Below the pieces are notes generated by a model. The model saw only the letters and a list, made by a program, of their open reading frames with translations, made no database searches and had not been told where the DNA came from. The translations under genes and the position numbers were made by a program. Positions 33,964 through 44,599 of a stretch of 64,000 nucleotides of DNA are shown piece by piece; within the stretch, counting starts at the first letter, position 1, and each line of letters opens with the position of its first letter. Source of the DNA: Paenibacillus dendritiformis (lineage in GTDB: Bacteria; Bacillota; Bacilli; Paenibacillales; Paenibacillaceae); NCBI RefSeq assembly GCF_021654795.1, contig NZ_AP025344.1:3782501-3846500 (forward strand), in the 5' to 3' direction.

Positions 33964-34767
33964 CTATACCTTTACCCCCCGGCGTATCACTAAGGTTAAT
34001 ATTAACATGGCAATCAATAGTAGTACAATCGTCGCACCGGGAGCCAGATTCCACACCCCTGCCATGAGCAGCCCTGCGATGACGGCGGATTCCGAGACGA
34101 GCACGGAGACGATGACCGCCCTTTTGAAGCTCTTGGCGAGGAGCAGGCTGGTCGCGACCGGAATCGTCAAGAGCGCCGATACGAGCAAGGCGCCGACGAT
34201 TTTAATCGCCACGCTGATGACCAGCGCCGTCAGCACGGTCACGGCAATATTCAACCAGCGGACCGGGAGCCCGTTCACCGCGGCCGCATCCTCATCGAAG
34301 GTCAGCATGAACATTTCCTTGAAAAAAATCAGCATAAACACAACGACGATGATCGTAACGGCTCCGACCACCGTTAAATCGGTGCCGTTCAGCGTGTAGA
34401 TGCTGCCGAATAAATAATTGGTCACGTTCGCATTGAAGCTTCGTCCCAGCGTGAAAAAGAGTGAGGCCAACGCAACGCCGCCTGACATGATGACGGCTAT
34501 CGACAGCTCCGCATACGTCTTGTACGCCTTGCGGAGCCGCTCAATCGCCACCGCCCCCAGCAGGGCGAAGACGACACCCATCGCGAGCGGATAAATGCCG
34601 AGCAAAAAGCCGAGCGCCACCCCGGCAATCGTGACATGGGCCAAGGTGTCCCCGATCATGGACAGCCGGCGCAGCACGAGAAACATCCCCATCAGCGGTC
34701 CGGTAATCCCGATAAACAGACCGCCGATAAGGGCTCTCTGGAAAAATTCCGAAAATATAATATCCAA
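33964..34767 (-). CDS. znuB: Zinc ABC transporter permease
   Basis: Membrane component of the zinc importer. The 267-residue protein has about eight transmembrane segments and the ABC-3 family pattern GITGPLMGMFLVLRRLSMIG and GDTLAHVTIAGVALGFLLGI at the start and ALLVSALLTIPVATSLLLAK later. The start is a TTG with AAGGGG upstream. It is the last gene of znuA-znuC-znuB, 50 bp after znuC. Confidence 0.92.
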   Translation of the reverse strand: MDIIFSEFFQRALIGGLFIGITGPLMGMFLVLRRLSMIGDTLAHVTIAGVALGFLLGIYPLAMGVVFALLGAVAIERLRKAYKTYAELSIAVIMSGGVALASLFFTLGRSFNANVTNYLFGSIYTLNGTDLTVVGAVTIIVVVFMLIFFKEMFMLTFDEDAAAVNGLPVRWLNIAVTVLTALVISVAIKIVGALLVSALLTIPVATSLLLAKSFKRAVIVSVLVSESAVIAGLLMAGVWNLAPGATIVLLLIAMLILTLVIRRGVKV

Positions 34768-34817
34768 TCTATACCGACCCCTTCACATCATTTGCTAGCC
34801 GCATCCCGCAGCGGCAT

Positions 34818-35576
34818 TCAGACATTGACGCCATGCGTCAAACCCGGCTCCAGACATTCCGCCTCATGAGAGTGCTTCACATAGAAGTGGAACTTCCCGC
34901 AGGTGCCGGCCGGCTCGTCGCCAAGCCAAGAATTCACCAGGTCCAGATCGTGGGAGACCATGACGAAGGTCATCCGGTGATGCTCATGCAAATGCTGCAG
35001 CAGGCTGAAAAATTCCTTCTGGGTGCCGGCATCGATGCCGACGGTCGGTTCGTCCAAAATCATCAGCTCCGGCTTGTTCACCATCGCCCGGGCCAAAAAG
35101 ACGCGCTGCTGCTGTCCCCCGGACAGCTGCCCGATTCTTTTGTGAGCCAGATCCTCGATCCGCATCGCGGCCATGGCATCGATGCACTGGCTGATTTCCG
35201 GCTTCGACAGCCTGCGGAACAGGCGTCTCCGATTATACATCCCGGACTTCACCACCTCCATCACCGTGGCGGGGAACAGCGGATTGAACGAATTTTTTTG
35301 CGGAACATAACCTACGCGTTCCCACTGCTTGAACCGCTGAATCGGCGTGCCGAACAGCCTTACTTCCCCGGCGGTCGGCCGGAGCAGGCCTACCATCAAG
35401 CGTAGCAGCGTCGTCTTGCCTGCCCCGTTCGCCCCGATGACCCCGACGAAGTCCCGCTCTCGCACCGTGAAGTTCACATTCTCGAAGACCTTCTGTCCTT
35501 CGTAGTCAAAACCGACATGATCCAACGTGATGACCTGCCCGTGGCAGGGATCGGTTACGTGCATTGTTCTAGTCAT
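34818..35576 (-). CDS. znuC: Zinc ABC transporter ATP-binding protein
   Basis: ATPase of the zinc importer (252 residues). Walker A GANGAGKTTLLRLM, signature LSGGQQQRVFLARAM, Walker B LMILDEPTVGID and the switch His in MVSHDLDLV are present. The C-terminal tail has Cys and His residues (GTCGKFHFYVKHSHEAEC) that could sense or bind zinc. AAGGA precedes the ATG. Located 54 bp after znuA. Confidence 0.94.
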   Translation of the reverse strand: MTRTMHVTDPCHGQVITLDHVGFDYEGQKVFENVNFTVRERDFVGVIGANGAGKTTLLRLMVGLLRPTAGEVRLFGTPIQRFKQWERVGYVPQKNSFNPLFPATVMEVVKSGMYNRRRLFRRLSKPEISQCIDAMAAMRIEDLAHKRIGQLSGGQQQRVFLARAMVNKPELMILDEPTVGIDAGTQKEFFSLLQHLHEHHRMTFVMVSHDLDLVNSWLGDEPAGTCGKFHFYVKHSHEAECLEPGLTHGVNV

Positions 35577-35630
35577 CTCTCTTCCTTATCCTCCCGGCCG
35601 GCTCGCCGTCCGCCCCGGAATGTATCCTTC

Positions 35631-36632
35631 TTATTGTAACGCCAGAAGGAGATTTTGCAAGTTGCGTTCCATCAGCGTCAAATAATTATCGCCCGCCGCT
35701 TCCTGCTCCTGCGTCAAGCCTTCCAGCGGATTCAAGACGAGCGTGTCGACCTTCGCTTCGGATGCCAGCGTCTGGGCCAATTGATCCGATACCAGTTCCT
35801 CGAAAAATACATATTTCAATTGCTTCTCCTGCACCAGCTTCGCCAGATTCAGCAAATCCTGGGCACGCGGCTCCGCATCCGGGGAAATGCCCATGATCGC
35901 ATGCTGGCGCAGATCATAATCCCGGGCCAAGTAACCGAAGGCTTGGTGCGACACGACGATATCGCGCTTGGTCGCATTCTTCAGCTTCGACATATATTCC
36001 TCATCGATCGAAGCCAGCTTCGCTTTCAATTGCTTATAGTTCTTCTCATAGTCGGCGCGATGCTCCGGATCGGCATCCACGAGCGCGTTCTTCACATTCT
36101 CAATCATAACGAGCGCAGACTTGGGACTGATCCACGTATGCGGATCGATATCGCCATGGTTATGCCCATGTTCGTCCTCATGACCATGCTCTTCCTCGTG
36201 ATGCGCTTCTTCTCCGTGCTCTTCCTCTTCGCTCGCCTTTATCAGCGCTATCCCCTTGCTGACCTCGACGGTCTTCACCTTCGAGTCCGCTTCGAGCCCC
36301 TTTTGGAAATCCGGCAGCCAGCCTTCGAATCCGGCTCCGTTCACGAGCAGCAGCTGCGCGTTGGACGCATTCTGCAAATCCCGGCTCTTCGGCGTCCAGT
36401 CATGCGGATCGACTCCCGTCGGGATCAGATTGGTTACCTGAGCATGCTCTCCTCCAATCTCGCTTGCCATGAAATAAATCGGATAAAAGCTTGTTATCAC
36501 ATTCACCTTGCCGTTGGCCGCTCCTTCCACAGCCGAATCGTTATTCGCACATGCATTCAGCAGCAGAAGGCCGCAAGCGGCCAGCGCCAGCATGATGAAC
36601 CGCAGCGGCAGACGTCGTTTCCCAAGATTCAT
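35631..36632 (-). CDS. znuA: Zinc-binding lipoprotein of ABC importer
   Basis: Cell-surface zinc receptor of the Znu/Adc system. The 333 residues start with a lipoprotein signal (LLLLNACAN, Cys28), then SFYPIYFMASEIGGEHAQVT, the first His ligand in GVDPHDWTPKS, a His/Glu-rich loop of about 30 residues (EEEEHGEEAHHEEEHGHEDE and on) typical of zinc-specific members, the His in DPHTWISPKS and SHQAFGYLARDY. The promoter upstream overlaps a Zur box, which fits zinc rather than manganese. Confidence 0.95.
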   Translation of the reverse strand: MNLGKRRLPLRFIMLALAACGLLLLNACANNDSAVEGAANGKVNVITSFYPIYFMASEIGGEHAQVTNLIPTGVDPHDWTPKSRDLQNASNAQLLLVNGAGFEGWLPDFQKGLEADSKVKTVEVSKGIALIKASEEEEHGEEAHHEEEHGHEDEHGHNHGDIDPHTWISPKSALVMIENVKNALVDADPEHRADYEKNYKQLKAKLASIDEEYMSKLKNATKRDIVVSHQAFGYLARDYDLRQHAIMGISPDAEPRAQDLLNLAKLVQEKQLKYVFFEELVSDQLAQTLASEAKVDTLVLNPLEGLTQEQEAAGDNYLTLMERNLQNLLLALQ

Positions 36633-36668
36633 ATTCCAACTCCCTTTCCTGTCCTTGTTCTTTCTATT

Positions 36669-36716
36669 TCGTAATTATTACTATTAAGATTATAGCAGGG
36701 TCAAAACACATGTCAA
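36669..36716 (-). promoter_or_regulatory. znuACB promoter with Zur box
   Basis: On the minus strand TTGACA (36711-36716), a 16-bp spacer and TATAAT (36689-36694) form a consensus promoter. Directly downstream, 36669-36683 reads TCGTAATTATTACTA on the plus strand, matching the Bacillus Zur box core TCGTAATNATTACGA at all but one defined position. Bound Zur would block transcription start, so the operon should be on when zinc is scarce. A Fur-family gene called zur here lies 4.4 kb away. Confidence 0.85.
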
Positions 36717-36841
36717 TCCCCTCTTTACGGAAAAATAACAGTTTCATGTTTTGACATCCCTCGACACCGATCATAAGATGATAGAGGGCCATCTGACGTC
36801 TGCATCCCGCGGCGAACCTATTTTTATAAGGAGTGAAGAGT

Positions 36842-37654
36842 TTGGAATGGATTGACTGGCTGAAATACGCCATCCTCGGCCTGGTGCAAGGGATTACGGA
36901 GCCCATCCCGGTATCCTCGAGCGGACATCTTGTCATCGTTGAAAAATTATTCGGCTTACATATCGAAGGGCTTGGATTTGAAGTATTCGTCAATTTCGCC
37001 TCTCTATTGGCTATTCTGCTCATTTACCGCCAAGATATTGCGCGGCTGGCCGTCAACACCTGCCGCTTTCTGTTCCGCCGCGACCCGGCGGCGAAGAGCG
37101 ACTTCATGTTTGTCGTCTACCTGGTCCTGGCGACGATTCCGGCCGGCGTCATTGGCGTCCTGTTCAAGGATGCGATCGCGGACACCTTCAAGGGACTGAA
37201 AGTCATCGGGGCGACGCTGCTGGTCACGGCGCTGGCCCTGTGGCTCATTCGCAACCTGCGCGGCCGCAAAGGCGACAAAGATTTGTCGTTCGGCGAGACG
37301 TTCCTGGTCGGCCTGGCCCAATCGGTCGCCTTGATTCCCGGCATCAGCCGATCCGGCGCGACCATCGTCGCCGCGATGGCGCTCGGCTGGAAGCAGGAGA
37401 CGGCGCTGCGATTCTCCTTCTTCCTGTATATTCCCGTCAGCTTGGGCGGCATGATTCTCGAAGGGAAGGATATGTTGAAGGATCCGACGCTCGGGCAGTT
37501 CATCGGCCCGTATTTGCTGGCCTTCGTCTGTTCCCTGATCGCCTCCTACTTCGCGCTCCGCTGGTTCATGGGGCTGATGGCGCGAGGCAATCTGAAATGG
37601 TTCTCCCTGTACTGCGTGGCAGCCGGCCTTTTCGTGCTGTTGTTCCTGAATTGA
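36842..37654 (+). CDS. uppP: Undecaprenyl-diphosphatase (UppP/BacA)
   Basis: UppP recycles undecaprenyl pyrophosphate to the carrier lipid used in cell-wall synthesis and gives bacitracin tolerance. The 270-residue polytopic protein has [20 protein letters not shown] near the N-terminus and [19 protein letters not shown], the two catalytic family motifs. The first motif has Pro-Ile between EP and VSSSGH where many members have FLPVSSSGH. The start is probably the TTG at 36842, after AAGGAG; a GTG three codons upstream overlaps that site. Confidence 0.95.
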   Translation: MEWIDWLKYAILGLVQGITEPIPVSSSGHLVIVEKLFGLHIEGLGFEVFVNFASLLAILLIYRQDIARLAVNTCRFLFRRDPAAKSDFMFVVYLVLATIPAGVIGVLFKDAIADTFKGLKVIGATLLVTALALWLIRNLRGRKGDKDLSFGETFLVGLAQSVALIPGISRSGATIVAAMALGWKQETALRFSFFLYIPVSLGGMILEGKDMLKDPTLGQFIGPYLLAFVCSLIASYFALRWFMGLMARGNLKWFSLYCVAAGLFVLLFLN

Positions 37655-37683
37655 TCCGTACGGACGAACCCAAAAAGCAATAC

Positions 37684-37715
37684 GCAAAAAGCTTGGCTTA
37701 TCGCCAAGCTTTTTG
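37684..37715. terminator. Bidirectional terminator between uppP and Nudix gene
   Basis: A 13-bp perfect stem (CAAAAAGCTTGGC / GCCAAGCTTTTTG) with a 6-nt loop between convergent genes; the stem ends supply T-tracts on both strands. Confidence 0.9.
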
Positions 37716-37730
37716 TATTATAGCGCGGGT

Positions 37731-38222
37731 TTAACCGAGCTGCTTCACCTTTTCTTCCAACCTAACTTTCGCATCTTCATCCCAGACGACAGAGATTTCA
37801 AATGTCCCCTCTTCGAAATATAGAGGAAATCTGCGCTTGAACCAAGGCTGCATTGGCAATTCCAGCGCTTCTTGTATGTTAACCCAGACCAGCTCTCCTT
37901 CGGGCGGGTTTTGCAGCAGCTCCCCTTCATACCGCTTCGCGAGATAATTAAACACCATATACCGGTATTTCGTCTGAGGCACGACGTACTCATCAATTCC
38001 TTTAAAGATCAAATCCTCCGGTTTTACGCGCAGTCCGGTTTCCTCCCACAGCTCTCGCACCGCGCCTTCTGCAATGCTTTCGGGAATTTCAACCTTGCCC
38101 CCAGGACCAAGATAGCCTGGAAATCCAAGCTTATCGGGGCGATTCACCAACAGCACCCGGTCTTCATCCTGCACAAGACACATCGTATATAACCCGCACT
38201 CCACCTTTTGCAATCCAGACAT
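37731..38222 (-). CDS. Nudix hydrolase (MutT-like)
   Basis: A 163-residue Nudix protein. The Nudix box reads GKVEIPESIAEGAVRELWEE followed by TGL, with all catalytic Glu and Arg residues. CGLYTMCLVQDEDRVLLVNR at the N-terminus and WFKRRFPLYFEEGTFEISVV near the end resemble MutT-type 8-oxo-dGTP diphosphatases of Bacillus relatives, but the substrate cannot be assigned from the sequence. The ATG at 38222 follows GGGGAGGG; in-frame codons upstream lack a site. Confidence 0.88.
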   Translation of the reverse strand: MSGLQKVECGLYTMCLVQDEDRVLLVNRPDKLGFPGYLGPGGKVEIPESIAEGAVRELWEETGLRVKPEDLIFKGIDEYVVPQTKYRYMVFNYLAKRYEGELLQNPPEGELVWVNIQEALELPMQPWFKRRFPLYFEEGTFEISVVWDEDAKVRLEEKVKQLG

Positions 38223-38305
38223 ATTGCCCTCCCCATTGTCCCATGGATCATTTCCCCATCTTTCTTCAACTATACCACAAACAAATGTTCGTTGATACAA
38301 GCCCA

Positions 38306-38346
38306 AAAATGGCGTTCAAATTGATTTCCAATCTGAACGCCATTTT
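38306..38346 (-). terminator. Terminator of metG
   Basis: A 13-bp stem (AAAATGGCGTTCA / TGAACGCCATTTT) with a 15-nt loop, 10 bp past the metG stop, ending in TTTTT on the minus strand. Confidence 0.85.
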
Positions 38347-38356
38347 GCATGCTATC

Positions 38357-40372
<2,016 letters not shown>

Positions 40373-40414
40373 TCATATTCGCTTGCAGCCGCTGGTGTGA
40401 ACCCGGAATGCACG

Positions 40415-40744
40415 CAAAAAAGCTCTCATCCTCTTGGGACGAGAGCTGAACTCACGCGGTACCACCCAAATTCCTGGCGCCTACCCTTGTTCTTCCGCAG
40501 GGCAGAGGCGACAGCTTCATTGCGGCCGATTCAACCGGCCTGGAACATTCGTTAACGGGAATGAGCCGCCGCAGGCTTGCCTTCCCACGCGATTCGCGCG
40601 CAGAAGCTCGCAAGCGGTTCCTCCGGGACCATGTTCGGAAGGGGTCACATACCGGTTCGCAGCAATCCCGGCTCTCTGCGATGCTCATCGCTTCCTACTT
40701 ATCCGTTCATCGGATGCTATATATGCACTATTTTCTCCAGCTTA
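40415..40744 (-). promoter_or_regulatory. T-box riboswitch of metG (Met specific)
   Basis: The leader carries the T-box antiterminator sequence GGGTGGTACCGCG (plus coordinates 40455-40467) and then a terminator hairpin AGCTCTC...GAGAGCT at 40421-40447 with TTTTTT (40415-40420). The candidate specifier is an AUG in GAACATGGTC (40630-40632), matching methionine. Uncharged tRNA-Met would bind and favour antitermination, raising MetRS. Confidence 0.93.
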
Positions 40745-40750
40745 CCTCCA

Positions 40751-40780
40751 AATATATCCCAGCCCTCTGCCACATGTCAA
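40751..40780 (-). promoter_or_regulatory. Promoter of T-box/metG transcript
   Basis: TTGACA (40775-40780), 18-bp spacer, TATATT (40751-40756) on the minus strand, just upstream of the T-box leader and overlapping the last codons of yidD. It gives metG its own transcript. Confidence 0.7.
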
Positions 40781-41049
40781 GAGCGCTTCAGCGGAACCGG
40801 ATCGTAACCGCCCGGATGGAACGGATGGCAGCGGCCGATCCGCTTGATTGCGAGCCAGCTTCCCTTGATCGGACCGTGAACCTCGAGCGCTTCCAGCGCA
40901 TAAGCCGAACAGGTCGGATAGAAGCGGCATGTCGGGGGCTTCAACGGGGAGATGAATTTGCGGTAAAATCTCACCGGCCCCTGCAGCGTCCGCACCGCCC
41001 GCGACGGGCGTGAAGCGGTCTGCCAGCCCGCATCCTCGGGCGAGCTCAT
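40777..41049 (-). CDS. yidD: Membrane protein insertion efficiency factor YidD
   Basis: YidD is a small protein that helps YidC/Sec insert membrane proteins. The 90-residue product contains [20 protein letters not shown], the Cys-containing [16 protein letters not shown] and the C-terminal [16 protein letters not shown], the family hallmarks. Its ATG overlaps the zur stop (ATGA), so translation is probably coupled. Confidence 0.93.
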   Translation of the reverse strand: MSSPEDAGWQTASRPSRAVRTLQGPVRFYRKFISPLKPPTCRFYPTCSAYALEALEVHGPIKGSWLAIKRIGRCHPFHPGGYDPVPLKRS

Positions 41050-41510
41050 GGCCGGGCACCGTCCTTATTCGAACCGGTTCCCGCCTCGGATCCGGCTGCA
41101 TGAGAACAGGCTTCGCAATAGCCGAACACTTCGAATTTATGCTTCACGACCTGGAACTTATCGGGCACATCGGTCAACGGCATCGGACAAAAGTGTATCG
41201 GGTACGTCTTCTCGCACTGCAGGCAGATCATATGATGATGATGATGCGCCTCCGCGCAGTGAACCCGGAACTTGACTCCGTCCTCGAAGACGATCTGCTC
41301 CAGCACGCCCAATTCATGCATGACGCGGAGATTGCGGTATACCGTATCGAAGCTCAGCCCCGAATACCGCTTCCCCATAAAATCATAGACATCCTTCGGC
41401 GTCAGGAAACCGTCCGTATCCGCGAATAATTTGGCTAGCGTGCGACGCTGTTCCGTAATCCGCAGTCCTTGCGCCGCCATTTTGTCCAATATTTGATCTG
41501 TGGTCAGCAT
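41046..41510 (-). CDS. zur: Fur-family zinc regulator (Zur-like)
   Basis: Fur-family repressor, 154 residues. The N-terminal winged helix has [20 protein letters not shown] and [14 protein letters not shown]; the C-terminal half has a metal site ([19 protein letters not shown]) and structural Cys pairs CLQC and CEAC. The His-rich stretch and the nearby znu operon with a Zur box favour Zur over Fur or PerR, but the assignment is by context. The ATG at 41510 follows GGGAGGG; a further 16 in-frame codons upstream lack a site. yidD overlaps its stop. Confidence 0.82.
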   Translation of the reverse strand: MLTTDQILDKMAAQGLRITEQRRTLAKLFADTDGFLTPKDVYDFMGKRYSGLSFDTVYRNLRVMHELGVLEQIVFEDGVKFRVHCAEAHHHHHMICLQCEKTYPIHFCPMPLTDVPDKFQVVKHKFEVFGYCEACSHAAGSEAGTGSNKDGARP

Positions 41511-41657
41511 CGGTGTCCCTCCCGTAGATTCCGAACCTCTCCTATAATAATGAGCCATTGTCCTTCCGTAGTCAAACCTTCTCCCCGCAACCCGCTGTCC
41601 AAGTCAGTCCCCTGCTCACCCAGGCAGTCATCCCTCTGCTCCAACCAGCCCCCCCCC

Positions 41658-42182
41658 GTGGCGGAACAGCTTATCTCCTTGATGCGTCAAGAATGGCCGC
41701 AAGCCTTTGAAGACGAGGAGATACGCTAGCCCGACAACCCGGACACCAATCCGGTATCATTTGTATACGTGTCCCACAGCCGCGTTATAAGCCACGTCGC
41801 CGTTCAGAACAAGAAGCTCCATCATCGGGGCCAAGCGTACCGCGCTTTCGGACTCAGCGAAGTCCTCACCCGTCCCTCCAGCCGGGGCCTTGGTTTCGGC
41901 ACGAAGCTGATTCAGGAGGCGGCAGCCTATATCCAGACGCAGGAGCCGGATATTTCCGTGTTCACGTGCAAGCCCGAGCTGACGTCATTCTATGCCCGGG
42001 GCGGCTGGAAATACATCGAGGGCGCTTGTCTGGTCGGCGGCACAAAACGCAAGCCGTTCCGCAGTGATTCGCTGGGGCAGGCCGTCATGCTCCGCCTGCA
42101 TTCGGCCGCAGCGCGGAAGCGCCGGCAAGATTTCGAGCGGGCGGATCTTTATCTTGAGCTGGGCGAGAATATGTTGTGGTAG
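41658..42182 (+). pseudogene. GNAT acetyltransferase gene broken by an in-frame stop
   Basis: The frame from 41769 to 42182 encodes a GNAT fold (GLSEVLTRPSSRGLGFGTKL is the acetyl-CoA loop, FYARGGWKYIEG the C-terminal part) but lacks the N-terminal strand. The missing piece, LISLMRQEWPQAFEDEEIR, lies just upstream in the same frame (41670-41726), interrupted by a TAG at 41727-41729 where Trp (TGG) would fit. Upstream of that, a run of nine C (41649-41657) precedes the coding stretch and no start codon with a ribosome site is seen. Inactive unless the stop is read through or a downstream start is used. Confidence 0.7.
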
Positions 42183-42369
42183 CGTGATCTCTGGCCGGAA
42201 TCATCTTCCGCCCTCCCATCCATCCGTTCCTCACGTAGCCGCTTCCCCACAGCCGCTGCCTCATGCTCCCTAACTAACAGCCACTGCTTCGGGCCGCTGC
42301 CTCACAGCAGAAGAAGCTGACCCTGCCATGCCTTCCGGCATGCGGGACAGCCTCTTTGAAGTGAAGCGA

Positions 42370-43350
42370 TTATTTCTCCAAATGATACTGCTTGTACAAA
42401 TCATCGAGCATCAGGTTCGCTGCGCGCACGCCGCCGGCCGTATTCCAGATGGCGTCATCGACGCGGAAGACCTGATTGTTCTTGACGACGTTCAGGTTTT
42501 GCCACAGCTTGTCCTTCGTCCATTCTTCCTCCAGCTTCGACGCTTCCTGATTCCCTGTCTCATAGACGAAGTAGAACATCAAGTCGCCGTCCATTTCCGG
42601 TATCCGTTCCTTGGAGACGTCATCCGCGAAAGCGTCCTTTTGCTGAGCCTCCGGACGCTTGATGCCGATCTGGTCGAGAATAATGCCGGAGAACGTCTGC
42701 TTGTAGTAAATTCGAACCTTGCCTGGCATGAATCGGACAATCGAGACTTCCTTGTTGAGCTGATCGCCGGCCTTCGCCCGGAAATCTTCAACCCGCTTGT
42801 CGAAGTTCTGAATCAATTGCTCGCCCTCTGCCTTCTTGTTGACGGCATCGGCCCACAGCAGCAAATTCTCTTTCCATTCCCCGCGCAACGTCTCCGAGAA
42901 GACCGTTGGGGCAATATCGCTTAACTGCTGATAGAGCGCTTCGTGACGCATTTTCGTTCCAAGAATCAGATCCGGCTGCAGACTCAGAATCGCCTCCAGA
43001 TTCGGCTGTCCTTCCTCGCCGAGATCGACGACGCCTTCCATGTCCGCTTTAATATGCTCATACCAAGGCTCCCCGGTCCAGGACTTCACGGCTCCCACCG
43101 GCTTGATGCCAAGCTCGAGCAGCGCTTCCGTCCCTTCGTTCGTCAGCACGACAACGCGCTTCGGATGCGCCGGAACGTTCGATGTCCCCATCGCGTGCTT
43201 GACGGCCCGAGTCTGAGCCTCGCCATCTCCTTCCGCTTTCCCGGCGCCTTCCGTCGTACCGCCTGCCCCGCCATTCGAATTACCGCCGCAGGCCGACAGC
43301 ACCAGACCAATCACCAGCACGAGAGACAGCAATGATGTCCACTTCTTCAT
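42370..43350 (-). CDS. Iron-siderophore ABC transporter substrate-binding lipoprotein
   Basis: Lipoprotein (VIGLVLSACGG, Cys21) of the FepB/FhuD-type binding-protein family, 326 residues. After a Gly/Glu-rich linker come HAMGTSNVPAHPKRVVVLTN, TEALLELGIKPVGAVKSW, LEAILSLQPDLILGTKMR and the C-terminal VFRVDDAIWNTAGGVRAANL, as in the YfiY/YhfQ group that binds iron-siderophore complexes. Divergent from two FecCD permease genes; a perfect Fur box sits between them. Confidence 0.92.
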   Translation of the reverse strand: MKKWTSLLSLVLVIGLVLSACGGNSNGGAGGTTEGAGKAEGDGEAQTRAVKHAMGTSNVPAHPKRVVVLTNEGTEALLELGIKPVGAVKSWTGEPWYEHIKADMEGVVDLGEEGQPNLEAILSLQPDLILGTKMRHEALYQQLSDIAPTVFSETLRGEWKENLLLWADAVNKKAEGEQLIQNFDKRVEDFRAKAGDQLNKEVSIVRFMPGKVRIYYKQTFSGIILDQIGIKRPEAQQKDAFADDVSKERIPEMDGDLMFYFVYETGNQEASKLEEEWTKDKLWQNLNVVKNNQVFRVDDAIWNTAGGVRAANLMLDDLYKQYHLEK

Positions 43351-43474
43351 CGAGTATTTGCCCCTTTCACATCGCCAGAGCCATCAATCGGCTCTTCCTT
43401 AGAATCATTCCAAACATTCAAAAAACGTTCAAAATTAGATAAAAAATAATTGTTGCAATTGAATCGGCCAGTCC

Positions 43475-43489
43475 TGATAATGATTATCA
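43475..43489. promoter_or_regulatory. Fur box controlling divergent siderophore uptake genes
   Basis: TGATAATGATTATCA is a perfect 7-1-7 Fur box, placed between the binding-protein gene (minus) and the two permease genes (plus). It should repress both directions when iron is sufficient. Confidence 0.93.
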
Positions 43490-43579
43490 GTCGCCGAACA
43501 AGCTAATCGTATAGAATGTGCTGCGATTTGTCAACAATTGATTTTTATATCATTTACGTTAAAGAAAGGAATACGCCGC

Positions 43580-44599
43580 ATGAGAACTTCTTGGCTGTCA
43601 TCCTCGTCCGCCAAATGGATTGGCTGCATCGTCGGCATCTTCGTCCTGCTCGGATGCATTTGGGCTAGCATCGTCTACGGCGTATTCGATACGAAGCTTC
43701 ATCACGTATGGGAAGCGCTAACCGATTATCAGCAGTATGCGGGAAGCAATGAGCATATCGTCATCCGCGAAGTCCGGATTCCGCGCGCGCTCATTGCCGC
43801 AGCGGTCGGAGCCAGCCTCGGCATCTCCGGCGTCATTTTGCAATCGCTGACGAAGAACCCGCTGGCCGATGCCGGGATTTTTGGAATCAACGCGAGCAGT
43901 TCCCTGTTTGTCGTGTTCGGATTCATCTTTTTCCAGTTGAACTCGCTGCAATCCTTCACTTGGCTCGCGCTCGCCGGCGCTTGCGCCGGCTGCCTGCTCG
44001 TCTTCCTTCTCGGTTCATCGGGCGGAAGACAGATTCATCCGATTCGCATGACGCTGGCCGGCTCGGCCATCGCCGCGCTCAGCAGCTCGCTGACCAACGG
44101 ACTTCTTATCTCCAACCATCGGGCCATGGAGGAAGTGCTGTTCTGGATTGCCGGCTCGGTCGAAGGAAGGAAGCTGGAGGTTCTGGTTGACGTACTCCCA
44201 TACATGGCCATCGCCTGGATTGGGGCCTGGGTGCTGGCCAAGCCGATGGATACGCTGAACCTCGGGGATGATGTCGCCGTCAGCCTCGGACTGAAGGTCG
44301 CCTATATCAAATGGGGCATGGGACTGCTCATCGTCATGCTTGCCGGATCTTCGGTCGCCGTGGCGGGACCGATCGGATTCCTCGGTCTCGTCGTCCCGCA
44401 TATCGCCCGCAGCCTGGTCGGCATCGGCATGCGCTGGCTCGTCGTATACAGCGGCTTGATCGGCGCGATCGTGCTCCTGCTTGCAGATATCGGCGCCCGC
44501 TTCATCGCCGAGCCGAAAGAGATTCCGATCGGTGTCATGACCGCGATCATCGGGGTGCCGTTCTTCGTATACGCCGCACGCAAGGGGGTTAGAGGATGA
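43580..44599 (+). CDS. Iron-siderophore ABC permease (FecCD family), subunit 1
   Basis: A 339-residue polytopic protein of the FecCD/BtuC family. It has VREVRIPRALIAAAVGASLG, ISGVILQSLTKNPLADAGIF with the conserved NPLA(D), and GPIGFLGLVVPHIARSLVG, the cytoplasmic loop that contacts the ATPase. The ATG at 43580 follows AAAGGA. It overlaps the next permease by 4 bp. No ATPase gene is adjacent; in Bacillus the related YfiZ-YfhA permeases use a shared ATPase (YusV). Confidence 0.93.
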   Translation: MRTSWLSSSSAKWIGCIVGIFVLLGCIWASIVYGVFDTKLHHVWEALTDYQQYAGSNEHIVIREVRIPRALIAAAVGASLGISGVILQSLTKNPLADAGIFGINASSSLFVVFGFIFFQLNSLQSFTWLALAGACAGCLLVFLLGSSGGRQIHPIRMTLAGSAIAALSSSLTNGLLISNHRAMEEVLFWIAGSVEGRKLEVLVDVLPYMAIAWIGAWVLAKPMDTLNLGDDVAVSLGLKVAYIKWGMGLLIVMLAGSSVAVAGPIGFLGLVVPHIARSLVGIGMRWLVVYSGLIGAIVLLLADIGARFIAEPKEIPIGVMTAIIGVPFFVYAARKGVRG

